From: Fulvia fulva
Lineage: Eukaryota > Ascomycota > Dothideomycetes > Mycosphaerellales > Mycosphaerellaceae
Assembly (NCBI RefSeq): GCF_020509005.1
Contig: NC_063013.1
Span: 2,976,001-3,040,000, forward strand
Reading direction: 5' to 3'
Length of the DNA: 64,000 bases
Both the position numbers and the translations under genes were made by a program. The notes under the pieces were generated by a model. It saw only the letters and a list, made by a program, of their open reading frames with translations, made no database searches and had not been told where the DNA came from. Positions 14,201 through 27,000 of the stretch are shown piece by piece (within the stretch, counting starts at the first letter, position 1; each line of letters begins with the position of its first letter).

Positions 14201-15398
14201 TACCGCGTACCTACGGCTAGGGTATTACCCGAAGCCGTATAGAGAGTCTATAACAGTAGTGCTACGTAAGCTATAGAAGGAAGACTATACTTAGCCCAAG
14301 TCGTATAGACTAATAGCACTTCTAAATACGATAGGGAAGGTCCTAGAAAAGATAGTAGCCTAGAGACTTACGTAGCTAGCCGAGGACAACTACGTACTCC
14401 TAGCAACATAGATAGGGGGAAGAAGCTAGCGATCGACACTAATAGTAATAGAGCTAATTACGGAGCAAATTCAGACCCTCTAGCACTATAGTAGGAACCG
14501 AGCGGCGTCCTTACTATCCCTCGACATCGTAGGGGCTTTCGATAACGTCTTATACTAAAGGCTAATATATATCCTATAGTAGAAAGGCATCCCCTAGTAG
14601 GTAACGTCGTTCGTCTACTCTTTTCTCTAGGAACGGACGACATACCTAGTCCTAGGAAGGTATACGTCCGACCCGGTAAAGGTAGAGACTAGAATACCTT
14701 AGGGATCTACTCTCTCCCCTATCCTGTTTCTAATATTTATGTCGGACCTTATCCCCCTACTCACCTCTCCGTAAACCTTAGTATCGGGGTTCGTAGACGA
14801 TACGAACATTCTAGCCTAGTTAGACTCGATAGAAGAGAACTGTCGCCTCCTTAAAGATAGGCACAAGAAATGCGAGGAGTGGGCAAAGAAGTATAGTGCC
14901 CGGTTCGCCCCTAAAAAGTACTAACTTATATACTTTAGTAAAGCGAGAATACACTATAATATAAAGGCGGCGGTAAGAATCTAAGGCTACGAGACTAAGC
15001 TATTAGCGGAGCTACGAGTACTAGGGATCTAGCTCGACTAGAAGCTAAGCTAGAATATATAGATTAAGAAAGCCTAGAGTCGAGCGCAAGTTAATAAAGC
15101 CTCGATAAAGAGGCTTACGGCATCTATATAGGGAGTAACATTCGATAAGGCAAGAGTAATGTATAAGGTAATCGTTAGACTAGCTATATTGTACGGGGCA
15201 TAGATTTAGGGAACAGGAGGCGTAGGTAAGCCGATCCCGAAACGGATAGAGTAACCCCTAAACAGGACATAGATAGGTAACCTACGTAGGGTGCTAGGCG
15301 TATATAAGACAATGTTAATAAGCACGGTAGAAATAGAGACAGGAACACTACTAATCGGCTAGTATATCCGGGGAATAAGAATTCAATACGCGGTAGTA
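11300..15398 (+). mobile_element. LINE-2: RIP-mutated Tad-like LINE lacking its 3' end
   Basis: Two-ORF non-LTR element. ORF1 ends with a CCHC zinc knuckle around 12248-12290, in which the His codon and the last Cys codon have become Tyr codons (CAT to TAT, TGC to TAC, both RIP-type). ORF2 begins with an endonuclease (QYNVNKSR near 12765), followed by reverse transcriptase with FVDD at 14790-14801. Compared with LINE-3, sequence similarity stops near 15398, after the block reading IQYAV, and about 950 bp of 3' sequence present in LINE-3 (50655-51605) is missing. The flank on the right is an antisense gypsy Gag. Confidence 0.82.
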
Positions 15399-15860
15399 TC
15401 CGAGTCTAGCGACCGATTTATAGGATTAATATACGTATTCTAAAGATAAGTAAGAAAGGCCTTCTATATAAGTAGTTCGCTCTCTACCTTTATACGAGCG
15501 TACTACGCCTTCTACGCTTCCTTAGAGTCGCCCTTAATAAACTATATCGCCTACCTAATAAGGTCCGGATTAGTAGAGAAGTATTATAGTAAGTTGTTCT
15601 AAGCTATTAAGTAGTTATAAGTAAAGCCGCGATACTTCTTAAGGGTCTTTCTATAGTAGATAGGTAGCTCCTTAGGCTTTACTAACTTTTTCTAGAGGAC
15701 TAATAACTCTAGTCCTTTAGGGTTATTATCTTCGTTAGTATCCGACTCGTCTCTAACTAGGCTAAGAGTTTAGCGCGCTCCGGGTACGTAGCGCTCTATA
15801 CAATAAGGTCGAATTCTTTAATATCTCTTAATATCTTCGTATCGTCTAGTTAAACCGTCC
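15399..15860 (-). mobile_element. Gypsy Gag fragment (capsid region), RIP-mutated
   Basis: On the - strand a frame begins KPKELPIYY and continues with a capsid-like stretch containing YFSTNPDLI and IKGDSKEA. This resembles the Gag capsid domain of fungal Ty3/gypsy elements. It is broken by TAG and TAA. It is cut off at its left end exactly where LINE-2 stops, so the rest of this element's gag-pol is not in place. Confidence 0.6.
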
Positions 15861-18080
15861 TCGTACTACTTCTCTAGAGAAAGAGATATTATTATATAAG
15901 GATACTTAATAGGACTACTAGTAAGTAGCGTATTAGGTATAGTAGTAGAGAAGGACGGTTATATAGTAGTGATATTAATAATATCTAGAGAGTAGTTAGA
16001 GCGTAATACGCTCGTAACTTATAAGGCTACGCTAAGTATAGACCCTACTAAGAGATATCTTAGATCTCTCTTCTAAGACTCTATAATTCTTAATACCTTA
16101 ACTTTACCTCCTTATATCTACTAGTACGCTACTAGGCTCCTTCTTTATTAGACGGAGAGTCTAAGATCTATCTTATAGCTTTAACTTAGCCTATTTAATA
16201 GTTATATCTATATTAGCGTATCGACGGTATAGCTAGTTATAGAAGCTTATTACCTAAGCTCTATTATTAACAATAGCCTTTAACGAGGACGCTACTAGTA
16301 ATAACCGGCCCTATAGTAGTAGCTATAGATACGGCGGTTACGGTAGCTAGTAAGGCGGCTAAGGAGGTAGTAGATAGGGTAGATAGGTACCGTAACTATA
16401 GAGTAGAGGTCGACCGTAACTCTATAGTAGATACGTACTATAGTTAAATAGTATATAATATAGCCCTACTAGTACGGTAGTAGCTATAGTAGCTACTATT
16501 AGTATAGGTATATTAGACTTACTACTACTACTATTACCGCTATTCTACTTTAGTAAAGATACCTTATATATAGCTATTACCTTCCTAGCTATATTAAGTA
16601 GTATCTATTTTATTAGTACTACTACTATATTAGGCTTATTATTATTATAGGCCTTCTTTACTTAGCTACACTACTCCTTTATATAACCGCCGAGAATAGC
16701 GTAATACTTACCGTCTAAAATTAGATAGCTAATATAGCTAGTACTAGACCGCTTCTTATTATTGTATTACTTATCTATATACTTATATATTCTTAGGAGT
16801 ATCTTATAATAAGTACGTACTATAAGCGTACTGTTGAACTAATTAACGATAGCTATATTAGCCTTAGAGATCTTCTTATTAGGCTACTATATTACTAGTA
16901 GTAATAGTATAACTTTAAAGCTCTCTTTATTAAGTAACGGTAGTAGTAACGAGTCCTTAAGTAGTAACTAAAGAGCCTAGTTATTCTACTTCTCTATAAT
17001 TATTACTATAAGCGTATAATTTAGATATAGCTATAGTAGTAGTAATAGGTGTTCTTACTAATCGTCTATATTATTAAGAGAGAAGTCGTCCTATTACTCT
17101 TAGAGCCGTACTTATTAGCTAGTAGCTTACTACTACGATAGTATAGGTAATAGTATATACTATAGCCTATAGCGTACTACTTAACTATCTTCCTATTACT
17201 ATTAAATAGCTATTATATCTACTAGAAGTCGCCGTTATATATACGTATTGGTACTACTAACTTCTTACTTATAAATATAAGTAGTATCTTTCTACTAATA
17301 GTAGTAGGTATAGGCGTAGACGTAGGTATTATAGCTAAAGCCGGTATAGCCGGTATTATAGTAGCCGCTAAAACCGCTAGTATAGCTTATAAATAACTAA
17401 CTTCTTAAGGTAGTAGTTATAACTACGTTTCTAGCCCGATTAACTCTATTCTTTTTTAAGGTTTATCTCCTAATTACGTAGATAACGCCTATATCTTACT
17501 AGTCTCTTTAGACCGCTTAGTTATATTCTTCTACTATATCGGAGGTATTAGTCGTTTAGCTACTATACGCGGTAACTTCTTACCGAGCTTTAGCTTTATA
17601 GATAGTAACTCTAGCGCCTCTATATTAGCCTTATTATCTACTACTACAGTAGCCTTTATAGCGCCGCCCTTCCTTATAGAGCTTACGGCGGATATAGAGT
17701 AAGTTAAAGGGCCCTTTTTAGGTAAAGATCTACCCTTTCTATATACCGTCTTCCTAGTAGGAGAAGGTAGTAGCTACGAGTCCTACTAATACTAAGGCTT
17801 CTACGGCTATAGCTAAAATTACTACTACGCTAGCTTATTAGTATCTTACTTACGTATCGTTATAGCCCGTACTAGCCCTATATACTTATCTAAGTCGTCT
17901 TTAGTAGTATTACTAGCAATATTAATAGGCTCTAATTATAGTAATATCTACCGTAGTATCTTATATTATGATACGTCCTCTATAGGACTATAGATTTAAG
18001 GGTATTCGGACAATTTAAGCTCTTCCTTATTTACTATAGATTTAGTCTCTACATTACTACTACCTAGTAGCCCTTATTCC
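15861..18080 (-). other. Unclassified RIPped repeat with a long decayed frame
   Basis: CpA/TpG-depleted DNA with a coherent - strand frame, clearest at about 16500-16950 (ILDGKYYAILGGYIKE lies in it), leading into a Pro/Tyr tract near 16340-16450 where TAG codons probably replace Gln. I do not recognise the protein; a Gag or Gag-associated ORF of the neighbouring gypsy fragment is one option. It is the target into which Copia-1 inserted and probably continues at 23539-23815. Confidence 0.4.
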
Positions 18081-18085
18081 TACTC
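18081..18085. repeat. Target-site duplication of Copia-1 (tactc), left copy
   Basis: TACTC here and at 23534-23538 flank the element exactly. A 5-bp duplication is normal for Copia integration. Confidence 0.9.
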
Positions 18086-18303
18086 TATTAAATAGGTACG
18101 AGTTGCGTAGTAGTAGAAGACGGCGGATTATACGAAAGACGAAGAAGGACCTAATAGGATAGCGTGTATCTATATATAGTATCGCTAGTGTTAGTGTAGG
18201 TGTTTTAGGAGAGACAGCTATACTTAGGACTTGACTAGCAAGCCCTGATTACTAATCCCCCTAAGTACCTAATATTGACCCTATGACCTATATATTCTTA
18301 ACA
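18086..18303 (-). repeat. 3' LTR of Copia-1
   Basis: 218 bp. On the + strand it begins TATTAAATAGG (RIPped TGTTAAATAGG) and ends CTTAACA. Upstream in the element's own orientation is a purine-rich tract resembling that of the intact Copia. Confidence 0.92.
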
Positions 18304-21300
18304 CTCCTACTCAGGTCAGAAGGTCTCAAACAATCCCTTATATAAGCTAGAGCTGCCTTACGAAGTTTTGAAACTACTAGCTATTAAGGGGCTTAGTTAG
18401 TCTATTAGTAACTATGTCCTTTATGTAGTAGTAATCCACTATAATCTTCCTTTACTACGAGAGATTCCTAATATAGTAGGATGCAACATTAATATGCTTT
18501 AACCTGTTATAGATATAGGCATCTTTAACAAAGGTCAAAGCTACTTAGTTGTCACCTATAAGCTCTACGGGTCTTAGCTTATTAACAGTACTACTTACCT
18601 TAATCCTAGGTTAGAATAAACACTCTCTAACCAGGTCAGGACACCTTATCTCTCTAAGGACTATAGTAAGAAACTGTGACTACTTAGCTACTACATTTAT
18701 AGCTATACACTCGGCCTCTATTATTAATGTAGTAATAGACTTCTACTTCCTACTTATCTAGGACATAGGTGATCTATAAAGGAACTATATATGTCTAAGG
18801 ATTGAGACTCTGTCTGCCTTGTCTATAGCATGACTAGAATCTAAGTATCCCTAGAGAATACCTCCTCCTCTTCTATATATCAAGCCTAGGTCCGGGTATA
18901 ATCTTGGATACCTAGAGAGTTTCTTTAAAGCTCTAAGATGTTGCTTTAAAGGGTTAGTAATATATAAGCTGATTCTTCTAAGGGGGAAAGCAAGGTCTAG
19001 CCTTGTTATTGTTATTAGCTACATCTAGGTACTATTATAACCCTAGTACTCCTGTTTGTTGCACCTCTTATCTATAGTAGCTAAAGGTCTTAGATCCTTA
19101 TAGCTGTCTATAGGTAAGAGTGTAGGTGTGGCCTTCTCTAGAGAGATGCCTATCTTAGTAAGGTTAGTTTAGATGTAGTGTCCTTGATCAAGCTTTATAG
19201 TGCCCTAGGACCTGTCTCTTATAATCCTTATTCTAAGGATCTTCGTAGGTTTACTAAGATCTTTAATCTTAAACACTTTTCTAAGCTCAGCCTTAAACCA
19301 CTAAACATCTGATAGCTTTAGAGCTGTAATAGGGATGTCATCTATATAGGTGAGGACCATAATGTCTCTTCCTCTATAGATGAGTAGGCATAGATCCACC
19401 TAGGACTAGGTGGATCCAATCTGTTCTAGCTTGGCAACATAGAGCTTGTTCTAATCTCTAGCTGCTTGCTTTAGTCTATACAGGCTTCTAAGGACCTTGA
19501 AGACTATATTTAGTGGAATTTCAACACCTAGGGGTGGGATCATATAGATGTCTTTAAGAAGGCTGCTTTCGGTGAAAGCATTGTTTACATCTATCTAGTA
19601 CATCTCAAGATCTCTCTCACATACTACAGCCATAAAGACCCTAAGGGTATCATGCCTAACAGTAGGTGCAAAGGTCTCTTTAAAGTCAACACCATATTTC
19701 TGTGAAATTCTCTTATAACTAGTCTTGCCTTGAACTCTTTAATAGCTCCACTGATCATTCTTTTCACATCAAAAACCCACTTAGATGTAACCAGGCTTGC
19801 ACCCCTTGGTAGTACAACTGGATCCAAGGTGTTGTTGCTTCCTAAGGCAATAAGTTCTTTCTGGATTGCCTCTTTCCACATATGTCCCCAATTGGGGTCT
19901 CCCACTGCCTCCTTATAGGACTTTGGGATTGGCACTTCCTGCTGGTAGGCTATGGCCTGCCTAACAGTAGCAAATACATATCCCTCTACATCATTCAGGA
20001 TTTCCTCAACCTAGCTCATAGTTGGATCAAAATGAAACATCTGAGCAATCAATGCCCTATGATGCTTAGCTTCATGCTCAGCAGAGCCATTATCTTCATC
20101 CCCCCTTGACCTCTTGTTGCCTGCAAGCTGAGGTGGCTGTTGAGGTTGATCCTCCTGAACAAGTTCCTCTTCCTTTTCTTTTCTTAGAGTCCCCTCTACT
20201 CCACTCTTCTGGTACACTCTAATGTCTTTTAGAGGTTGGGGAAGTTGCACAAACAGAGACTTTGCCTGGAGCTGCTGTGGCTGCATTGATGAACTGGAGA
20301 CCTAAGCAGGAGGTCTTCCAACGGGGTTTCTCTTCAGGGCTCTGCTTGACTGGTTTGTGAAGGTGATGCCAAGATCCATATCACCCCCCTTCTCAATCTC
20401 AAACCAGTCAACTTGCCCGTGTGTTTTGATGGCTTTTATGTCAGGCTCCTAGAAGAGCCATTGCTTTGTGGTGTTCTCCACATAGCCAACAAAGACAACT
20501 TCTTTACCCCTATTCATAAGCTCGTCACTTCTTAAGCCTTGAGGTTGGGATCTCGGGTCTATACAGACCACTGCTTTACATCCCTAGACTCTCAAATAGT
20601 CAACTAATAGTACCTAGCCAGTGAAGGCTTCTTCTAGTAAAAGAGTAGTACCATCTATTATTGATCCATTTGGAAGTCTGTTTCTGACCACAGTTTGAGC
20701 AATAAGGGCGTCTAGCCAGAATTCAACTAGCATACTCGAGTCCTTAAGCATAGCTCTCACTGTATTCTTAGAGGCTTGGATTGACCTTTCCACAGGTCCA
20801 TTCTGAAGTGAGTTGTAGGCATCAGTTATGTCTATCTGAATGCCAAACTCCTTCTCCCACTGTTTTAGCAAGGAAAGAATTTCCCTTGTACTATCACTAC
20901 GGATTGCAGATAGAAAACACCTTAAGCTGTTCTCTACCTGAACCTTCTATTCCTTTAGAGCTGTAGGAGCATCACCCCTAGCCTTCAAAGGGATTACCCA
21001 CTTCTTCCTTAAGAAGTTGTCTACAATCTCAAGCCAGTACTTAAAGCCAAGTCTTGAGACTGCCCCTTGAAAAGGCCTATAGATGTCAATAGAGATGAGG
21101 GCCAGCCTCTCTCCTTTCCTCTCTGTAGCAGGTCCTTTGAACTTCCTCATGTTTGTAAGGGAGCAGACCTTGTAGTTCTAGTGTTTAGAAGGAACAGGAA
21201 TAGGATCTTTCTTATTAGTGACTCTATACAGGTTTCTTAGCAGTCCCTTGCTAAGGTGTGCACATCTTCTATGCTATAGCTCCTACTAGTTCTAGGACTC

Positions 21301-23300
21301 AGTGGCAGTCATAGCCTGTTCCAATTCACACTCAAAATGTGTACCTAACTTGGACAGATCCAAGTCATACTCCTATAGAGAGGCATATGCTTAAGGCATA
21401 GCTTTAAGCTACTCTAAAACACTTTGAATGAATAGAACACCCCCTCTTAGCTTTGTCTAGACAACAGGTTTTCTAGAAAGGGATTTAAAGGTGGAACTAG
21501 GTGGTTAGACAGCAAACTGTTAGCTGAACTGATTCTAAGAAACAAGACTAACTCTAAGGCCAGGAACAAACAAGACATTTCCTAAGACAATTTGCTTTCT
21601 AGAAGGACTACCTATTACTGCACTTCCTATATATATAGCTTGTAGATAGCCACCCCTAACCTTGATCCACTTCCTCTTTTAAAGAGGCTTTAGTATCCTA
21701 AATAGTAAATCTTAGTCAGTTATATATAATAAAGCATAAGAGTCAAGTAACCACTCGGACGAGGGGTACTTGCCCTTGGCTTCTATAGTAGAATAGGCAA
21801 CCTCACCAACATCATTATCTTCTAATAGTATCTTAGAGTCTAATGCGTCTTCCTAGGTCGTATAGGCCCTTATAGGCTTCTTACTAGAGGAGGCCTTTAG
21901 CTTACGGCTCTCCTTTATCTGCTTTATAAGGTCCGTTATTACCTTAAGGACATCACGAAGGTTTAGTAATAATGACCTCCTACGAGGTAGTAACGGTTGT
22001 CTCTAAGTAGGGTTGGTAACCCTAGCTAGTTTGTCCTTGTTCCTAACAGCCTACTAAGCTATAGAAAGGTGTGGGCACTTGCTTATAAAATGGTCACTAT
22101 TATAGAGATAGTACGTAAGCTTGCCCTAGAAACCCTTCTTAGCGAACATAGCTATCCCTTAATAAATTATTGATTCTTGCTTCTCCCTAAGAATTGTAAG
22201 AATGTCTTATAGTAAGAGATTCACCTAGGCATCAATTGTATCGCGAATTGAGCCAAATGAGTCTAGTAGAGCTACTAAGAGTTGCTAGATCTTTCTGTCC
22301 TTAGTCTTAATATCTTAGAACTAAGGCGAGATTGAAACAGCCCTCCTTACAATTGAGCTAAGCTCCTACTAGGCGTCATCTATTGACTAGTCCTCTATTA
22401 TTACGAAATTAGTATATTACTAAAGCAAACTTCTTCTAGTAGCGAGAAGTCTTCTCTTATATTTGGCTTTAGCCTATTCCTACAACTCCTTCGTATACCG
22501 GATCTCGTATATTATCTCTTAATTATCTATCGACAGACAGATATACATCTTATATAGGGCCGTTACATTGTACCGTCTATACGATACCTTCCTTATCGCT
22601 TAATCTAAAGGAAGGGATGACTCCGATAATATAGAGGGTGTCGCTATAGATAGGGTTGTAGCGGGAATGTCCGTAATAATGTCTTCGAGGACCTAGTCAA
22701 CCTACTTTAATACTAGGTATATTCTTATTAGCTTGAACTATGTTTCGTAGTTCTCTCTTATTAGAATAGGTACTACTCTCTTTCTTATAAACCTAGTCTC
22801 GTTCTCTATTTTTTGTAAGTTAAAGGACAGGTTGGCTACCCTTAGGTAAAAGGATATATTCGGTCGTACGCGATCGGATCGGATCGAAATAGGATAAACT
22901 AAACGCGAGGTTAACGGCGGAGAGGATAGCTATCCGCTAGGAAGGAGAGGAAAGTCGAAGGATCGTATTAGTACTAAGACACTGTAGCGTAACTCTCTTA
23001 GTAGAGGGGGTTTCTAAGACACTACGGCTCTCTTAGAATGAACAGTTAGTTAATACGAACGCGATGTCCGGAGAGCGACTCTTCTTAGTAAGCTCGCCTA
23101 CTTATCTAAGGTATTAGTATAGGCTCTCTAACTCGGAGTCTAACAGTGCCTTACTAGGCTCTTTCACGTCTTATATACACCTATAGCACGGCTGTAGCTT
23201 CCTATATAAGGCGGGTACGGCCTCTAGTCTGCCTTCCTTTTGTTCTAAAGAGGAATAACTCTAATACGACTTTATCGAGGGTGAAACACCGAGTTACTAA

Positions 23301-23315
23301 CCCGGGCTCATAACC
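23301..23315 (-). other. Primer-binding site of Copia-1
   Basis: The + strand reads CCCGGGCTCATAACC. This matches the anticodon-arm region of the eukaryotic initiator tRNA-Met (GGGCTCATAACCC around the CAU anticodon) and lies directly next to the 5' LTR. Confidence 0.8.
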
Positions 23316-23533
23316 TATTAAATAGGTACGAGTTGCGTAGTAGTGGAAGACAGCGGATTATACGAAAGACGAAGAAGGACCTAATAGGATAGCGTATATC
23401 TATATATAGTATCGCTAGTATTAGTATAGGTATTTTAGGAGGGATAGCTGTACTTAGGACTTAACTAGCAAGCCCTGATTACTAATCCCCCTAAGCACCT
23501 AATGTTGACCCTATGACCTGCATATTCTTAACA
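23316..23533 (-). repeat. 5' LTR of Copia-1
   Basis: 218 bp, partner of 18086-18303, followed by the second TACTC at 23534-23538. The part matching the end of the young Copia LTR is well kept, but its U3 part is a different sequence. Confidence 0.92.
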
Positions 23534-23538
23534 TACTC

Positions 23539-24052
23539 TTACTATATATTATCCGGCGACGTAGGTAGTAGTAAGAAGTCTAATAGTACTTATATCTATA
23601 TTATTATAGTAGCTATAGTAGTTACTCGTAAATAGCCTAGAGGGAAGGGGATAGGTAAGGACAAAACTTGCGCCTTAGGCTACGCCTTTAGGGTAAGTAG
23701 TAATATAGTCGGCCGTACTAGATTAATAGATATAATGACTTTAGGCGTATTAGATAAGGATTTAAGAAACATAATAGGACGTCCATATATAGAGATATAA
23801 GGTAGTATTGTTATATTGCTATAGGCTTAGAGATCTAGTGATCCCGAGCGAAATCCGTCCCGACCCTTTTGTCGGCTCGAATATTGGGTCTCGGGTCTGG
23901 TCTGGTCTGATGCCAAACAGTCGCGTCGACCTCTCAAACTTTATGCTCTCGAAACACAACTCAACACATGCACGAAATATGTTCGATGCCAGATCTCGCA
24001 CATAATCCTCTGCGTGACTGCATCGCCGACTTCGACCACCTCCGCGACCACC
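23539..24052. other. RIP boundary and presumed NUP192 promoter
   Basis: From 23539 to about 23815 the DNA is CpA/TpG-depleted repeat, probably the other half of the Copia-1 target. From about 23830 CA and TG dinucleotides return (GGTCTGGTCTGGTCTGATGCCA at about 23892) with no gradient visible. The roughly 220 bp of normal DNA before the NUP192 ATG must hold most of its promoter. No TATA box was recognised. Confidence 0.6.
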
Positions 24053-27000
24053 ATGGCCACCGAAGACGACAACGACCCGCTCCACAGACTGCAGAATCTG
24101 CAGCGCGACCTGAACGCTGCCAATGAAGCTCGCCTAGCCAACATTGAACGCCTGGCCGCTGAGCTTGAAAGCAGCGCCGATAATCTGCGGAGACTGCTAG
24201 AGAGGAACAAGAAGAGTCAGGCCAGCCGCGATGCCCTGACGCCCGATACCCTGACGATTGGAGAGACACAATATCGCATCACCGAGCCGTTTCGCTTGAA
24301 TGTAAAACAGGTGTCCGATGCCTTGAACCTGGACGAACTGGAAGCTGCGCAGCTGTGCATTAGGTCGCAGTTTCCTGATGAGGACAATCAGCATGGTGCA
24401 GCCTTATCTATGAGGGCGGTGCTCCGCTTTCACGAGGAGCGATTCGTGTTGCTGGACTGTTTGCGCATTCTCCTTCTGCTGGGCAACGGCGACGAGCACA
24501 CCGCAGAGGCGTACAAGGAGGCAGTGAAAGAGTTGTTGCAGGGCGAGGGTGGGGGACCCACGCAGACATCTGCATTCTGGCGCAAGTGCACCGATGGCTT
24601 GGGCGACATTGAAGGCTTCATTGCCGACTTGGCTGCCCTGGACAACAAGATGATGCAGACAGGTCAAAAGCAGCAGGACGATGATGTAGCGTGGGTGCTC
24701 TCGCAGAGGCTGCTATTGACTCGACAACACGAATCCCTCGCTGCGGTCATGACCTACCTCCTGCCACGGGGGTATGTAGCACCAGAGGATTATCGCAGCT
24801 TTTTAAGCCATGCTGCTGCTCTTGAAGCCCCGGCCGACATTACAACACACTACCTACCAATATTAGCAAGCGGCGCTGCCCACTTTGCGGAAGAGCGCAA
24901 CGAGGCCGCTGTTCGCGGGATTCACAGCTTATTTGCAACCGGGCCTGGCCAGCTACAGTGGAAGCAGTCACAATTCAAAGCAGCTGCGATCGTGATCTGG
25001 CTAGCCGAGTACAGCGGAACATTTCCAACTCCTGGAGCCACCGACTCTGCTGGGGATGCAAGAACAGATTTGTTCTTCGATGCGTTGACCGACGGAGCGT
25101 TCTCGTTCATCCTCGGAGCTGCATCGTTCTTGAAGCCTGTGGTATGGCACGATCCAGCTCGAGTGGCCATAACAGACTTCCTGATCGGTTCCACTGTTGT
25201 CATGCCCGCAGACGCTCCGCGTGCCCGAGCAGACTTTGCGGCACTGACCATGGCCGAGCTTCAAACCTTCACTGAGGCATTCGTCACAAACATGCCAGAC
25301 GCGCTGCGGAGACTGCGCTCTACGGAGGATGAGAAAAGACGCAATTTGCTGTCACAGTCGGCAAATGGTGCTGGTCAAACTGAGCTTGAACTGGAGCGAT
25401 TCATGGTCATCATGGCGTACGCGTATCAACATGACGCCGAGGCTGCCATGGACTTCTGGTCAGATCGAGAAAGCAACCTTTACGGTTTCCTGCGGTGGGT
25501 GTCCCAACGATTGCCGACCCCGAGAGTCGCAGCGTTCTGTCTACTACTCAGATCTATCGCGTGCGACGACAAATCTGCGGACACAGCTCATCGCTTCCTG
25601 CTTGAAGACAGTACCATGACCTCGGGCAAGTTGCGGAAAAGTTACGCAGTCAGTTGGGCTCAAATATTCAACGAACTTGAAGTATACGTCTCGTCGTTGA
25701 AGGATCGACCATCTGCCCCCCAGGGCGCTTTGGGCCCAGACCGTGCGGCCGGTGAGCTCTTGCTTGAAGAACCAGAGACTGGCATTATGCTAGACGCGTA
25801 TTTGGGCTTGACAGCTCACATTTGTCGTTCAAGCCCCGAGGCAAGACAATGGCTCCTCAAAGAACAGACTTTCCACTTGGGTGAAGTCATGTTCAAGCTG
25901 GCACAGAGCGCCACAGAAGCACGCATCCGCGCATGTTGCTTGGACGTACTGGCCGCGCTCTTGACAGACAATGTCGTCGAGGTTCGTAATGGCATGTGGG
26001 TACTTCTGGACACTTGGATCTCCAGTGGCGGCCAAGATGCCTCATCCGTTGCGCGAGTCAACAGACCAGCATTTGCTGCCAAGCATTACTTACAGGCCTA
26101 TGCGAACAGCGCCGAGTCAGCCGCTTCTCTGATTGCATTGCTAAATGCGCTCGTGGCGCCAACGGCAAGTTCACCAGACCACACGATTGATGAGTTACCC
26201 TTCCCGGAGAACCTTGGAGCACCACACCGTCATGCTGGCATTGATGCTTATGTCGATTTTGTGTTGGACGCAGTCTTTGCGCGCAAAGCTGGAAGCATGC
26301 TTGGTGATGGAGAAAACAGCTTGATTGCCATTGTGCGGTACGAGTGCCTTCACTTCGCTTTTCAATGTCTGTCGACCTTCAACGAAGATCTTGTGCAGCT
26401 TGCCAACACCACACAAATCAGCGTGGAGTCTACAATGGAGACAAAGTCACTCACGACGTATGCCCGCCTGCATCCGTTCGCTCGAGTCATGGAGTGGCTT
26501 TTCGACAAGAATGTGATCTCACAGATGTTCCAGACGGTGCAACAGAACATCGACGCACTCAATAACGCAGAGCCAGAATCTCCAGTGGTGAAGGCGACGT
26601 TGAAGGCAATCCAGATACTCAGTCTCGCATGGCAATTGCAGCCGACATACTTCGACCTGGTTCGCCCTGCCATCCTCTCACAAAAGACGAAAGCACAACC
26701 CGTGAGCTCGACATGGACTTCCATTGACGAGATCTTCTTGACTTATCTTCATGCGATTGTGGATATTGCCGAGTACACAGCGTGCAGGCATGTCGAGATC
26801 AGTCTGGAATGTCTTCGCTTGCTCCAGCGCATTGGCTCTTCTCGCAGATTGACCGACACTGCCGAGTCTGGTGGAGCAACAAGACATGGGTCACGTATTG
26901 TCAGCGTGCTTGCACCAGGCAGTGCATTGTTGACCATGCAACTTGCCGAGGACTTTGTCATCCATGCGTGGGATCTTGAACTGGACGAGGTTCCTCTGCA

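Larger units (their letters stand above)
18086..23533 (-). mobile_element. Copia-1: complete, moderately RIPped Ty1/copia element
   Basis: A 5,448-bp element on the - strand with two 218-bp LTRs (18086-18303 and 23316-23533) and TACTC target duplications. The primer-binding site is the complement of 23301-23315. Its polyprotein is homologous to the young Copia at 58343-63815: matching blocks include the integrase region (20614-21150), PIPKSYK and WVFDVKRMISGAI of reverse transcriptase (19680-19935), and YIDD at 19337-19348. RIP is only partial: many CA and TG dinucleotides remain at 18300-22500, unlike the surrounding repeats. The frame is broken by stops and at least one shift. The LTRs differ from each other at about 14 sites, all transitions. 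Not autonomous. Confidence 0.95.

Noticed and set aside
24014..24052. Longer N-terminus of NUP192
   Set aside because: It would start at a GTG. The ATG at 24053 has a strong CCACCATGG context.
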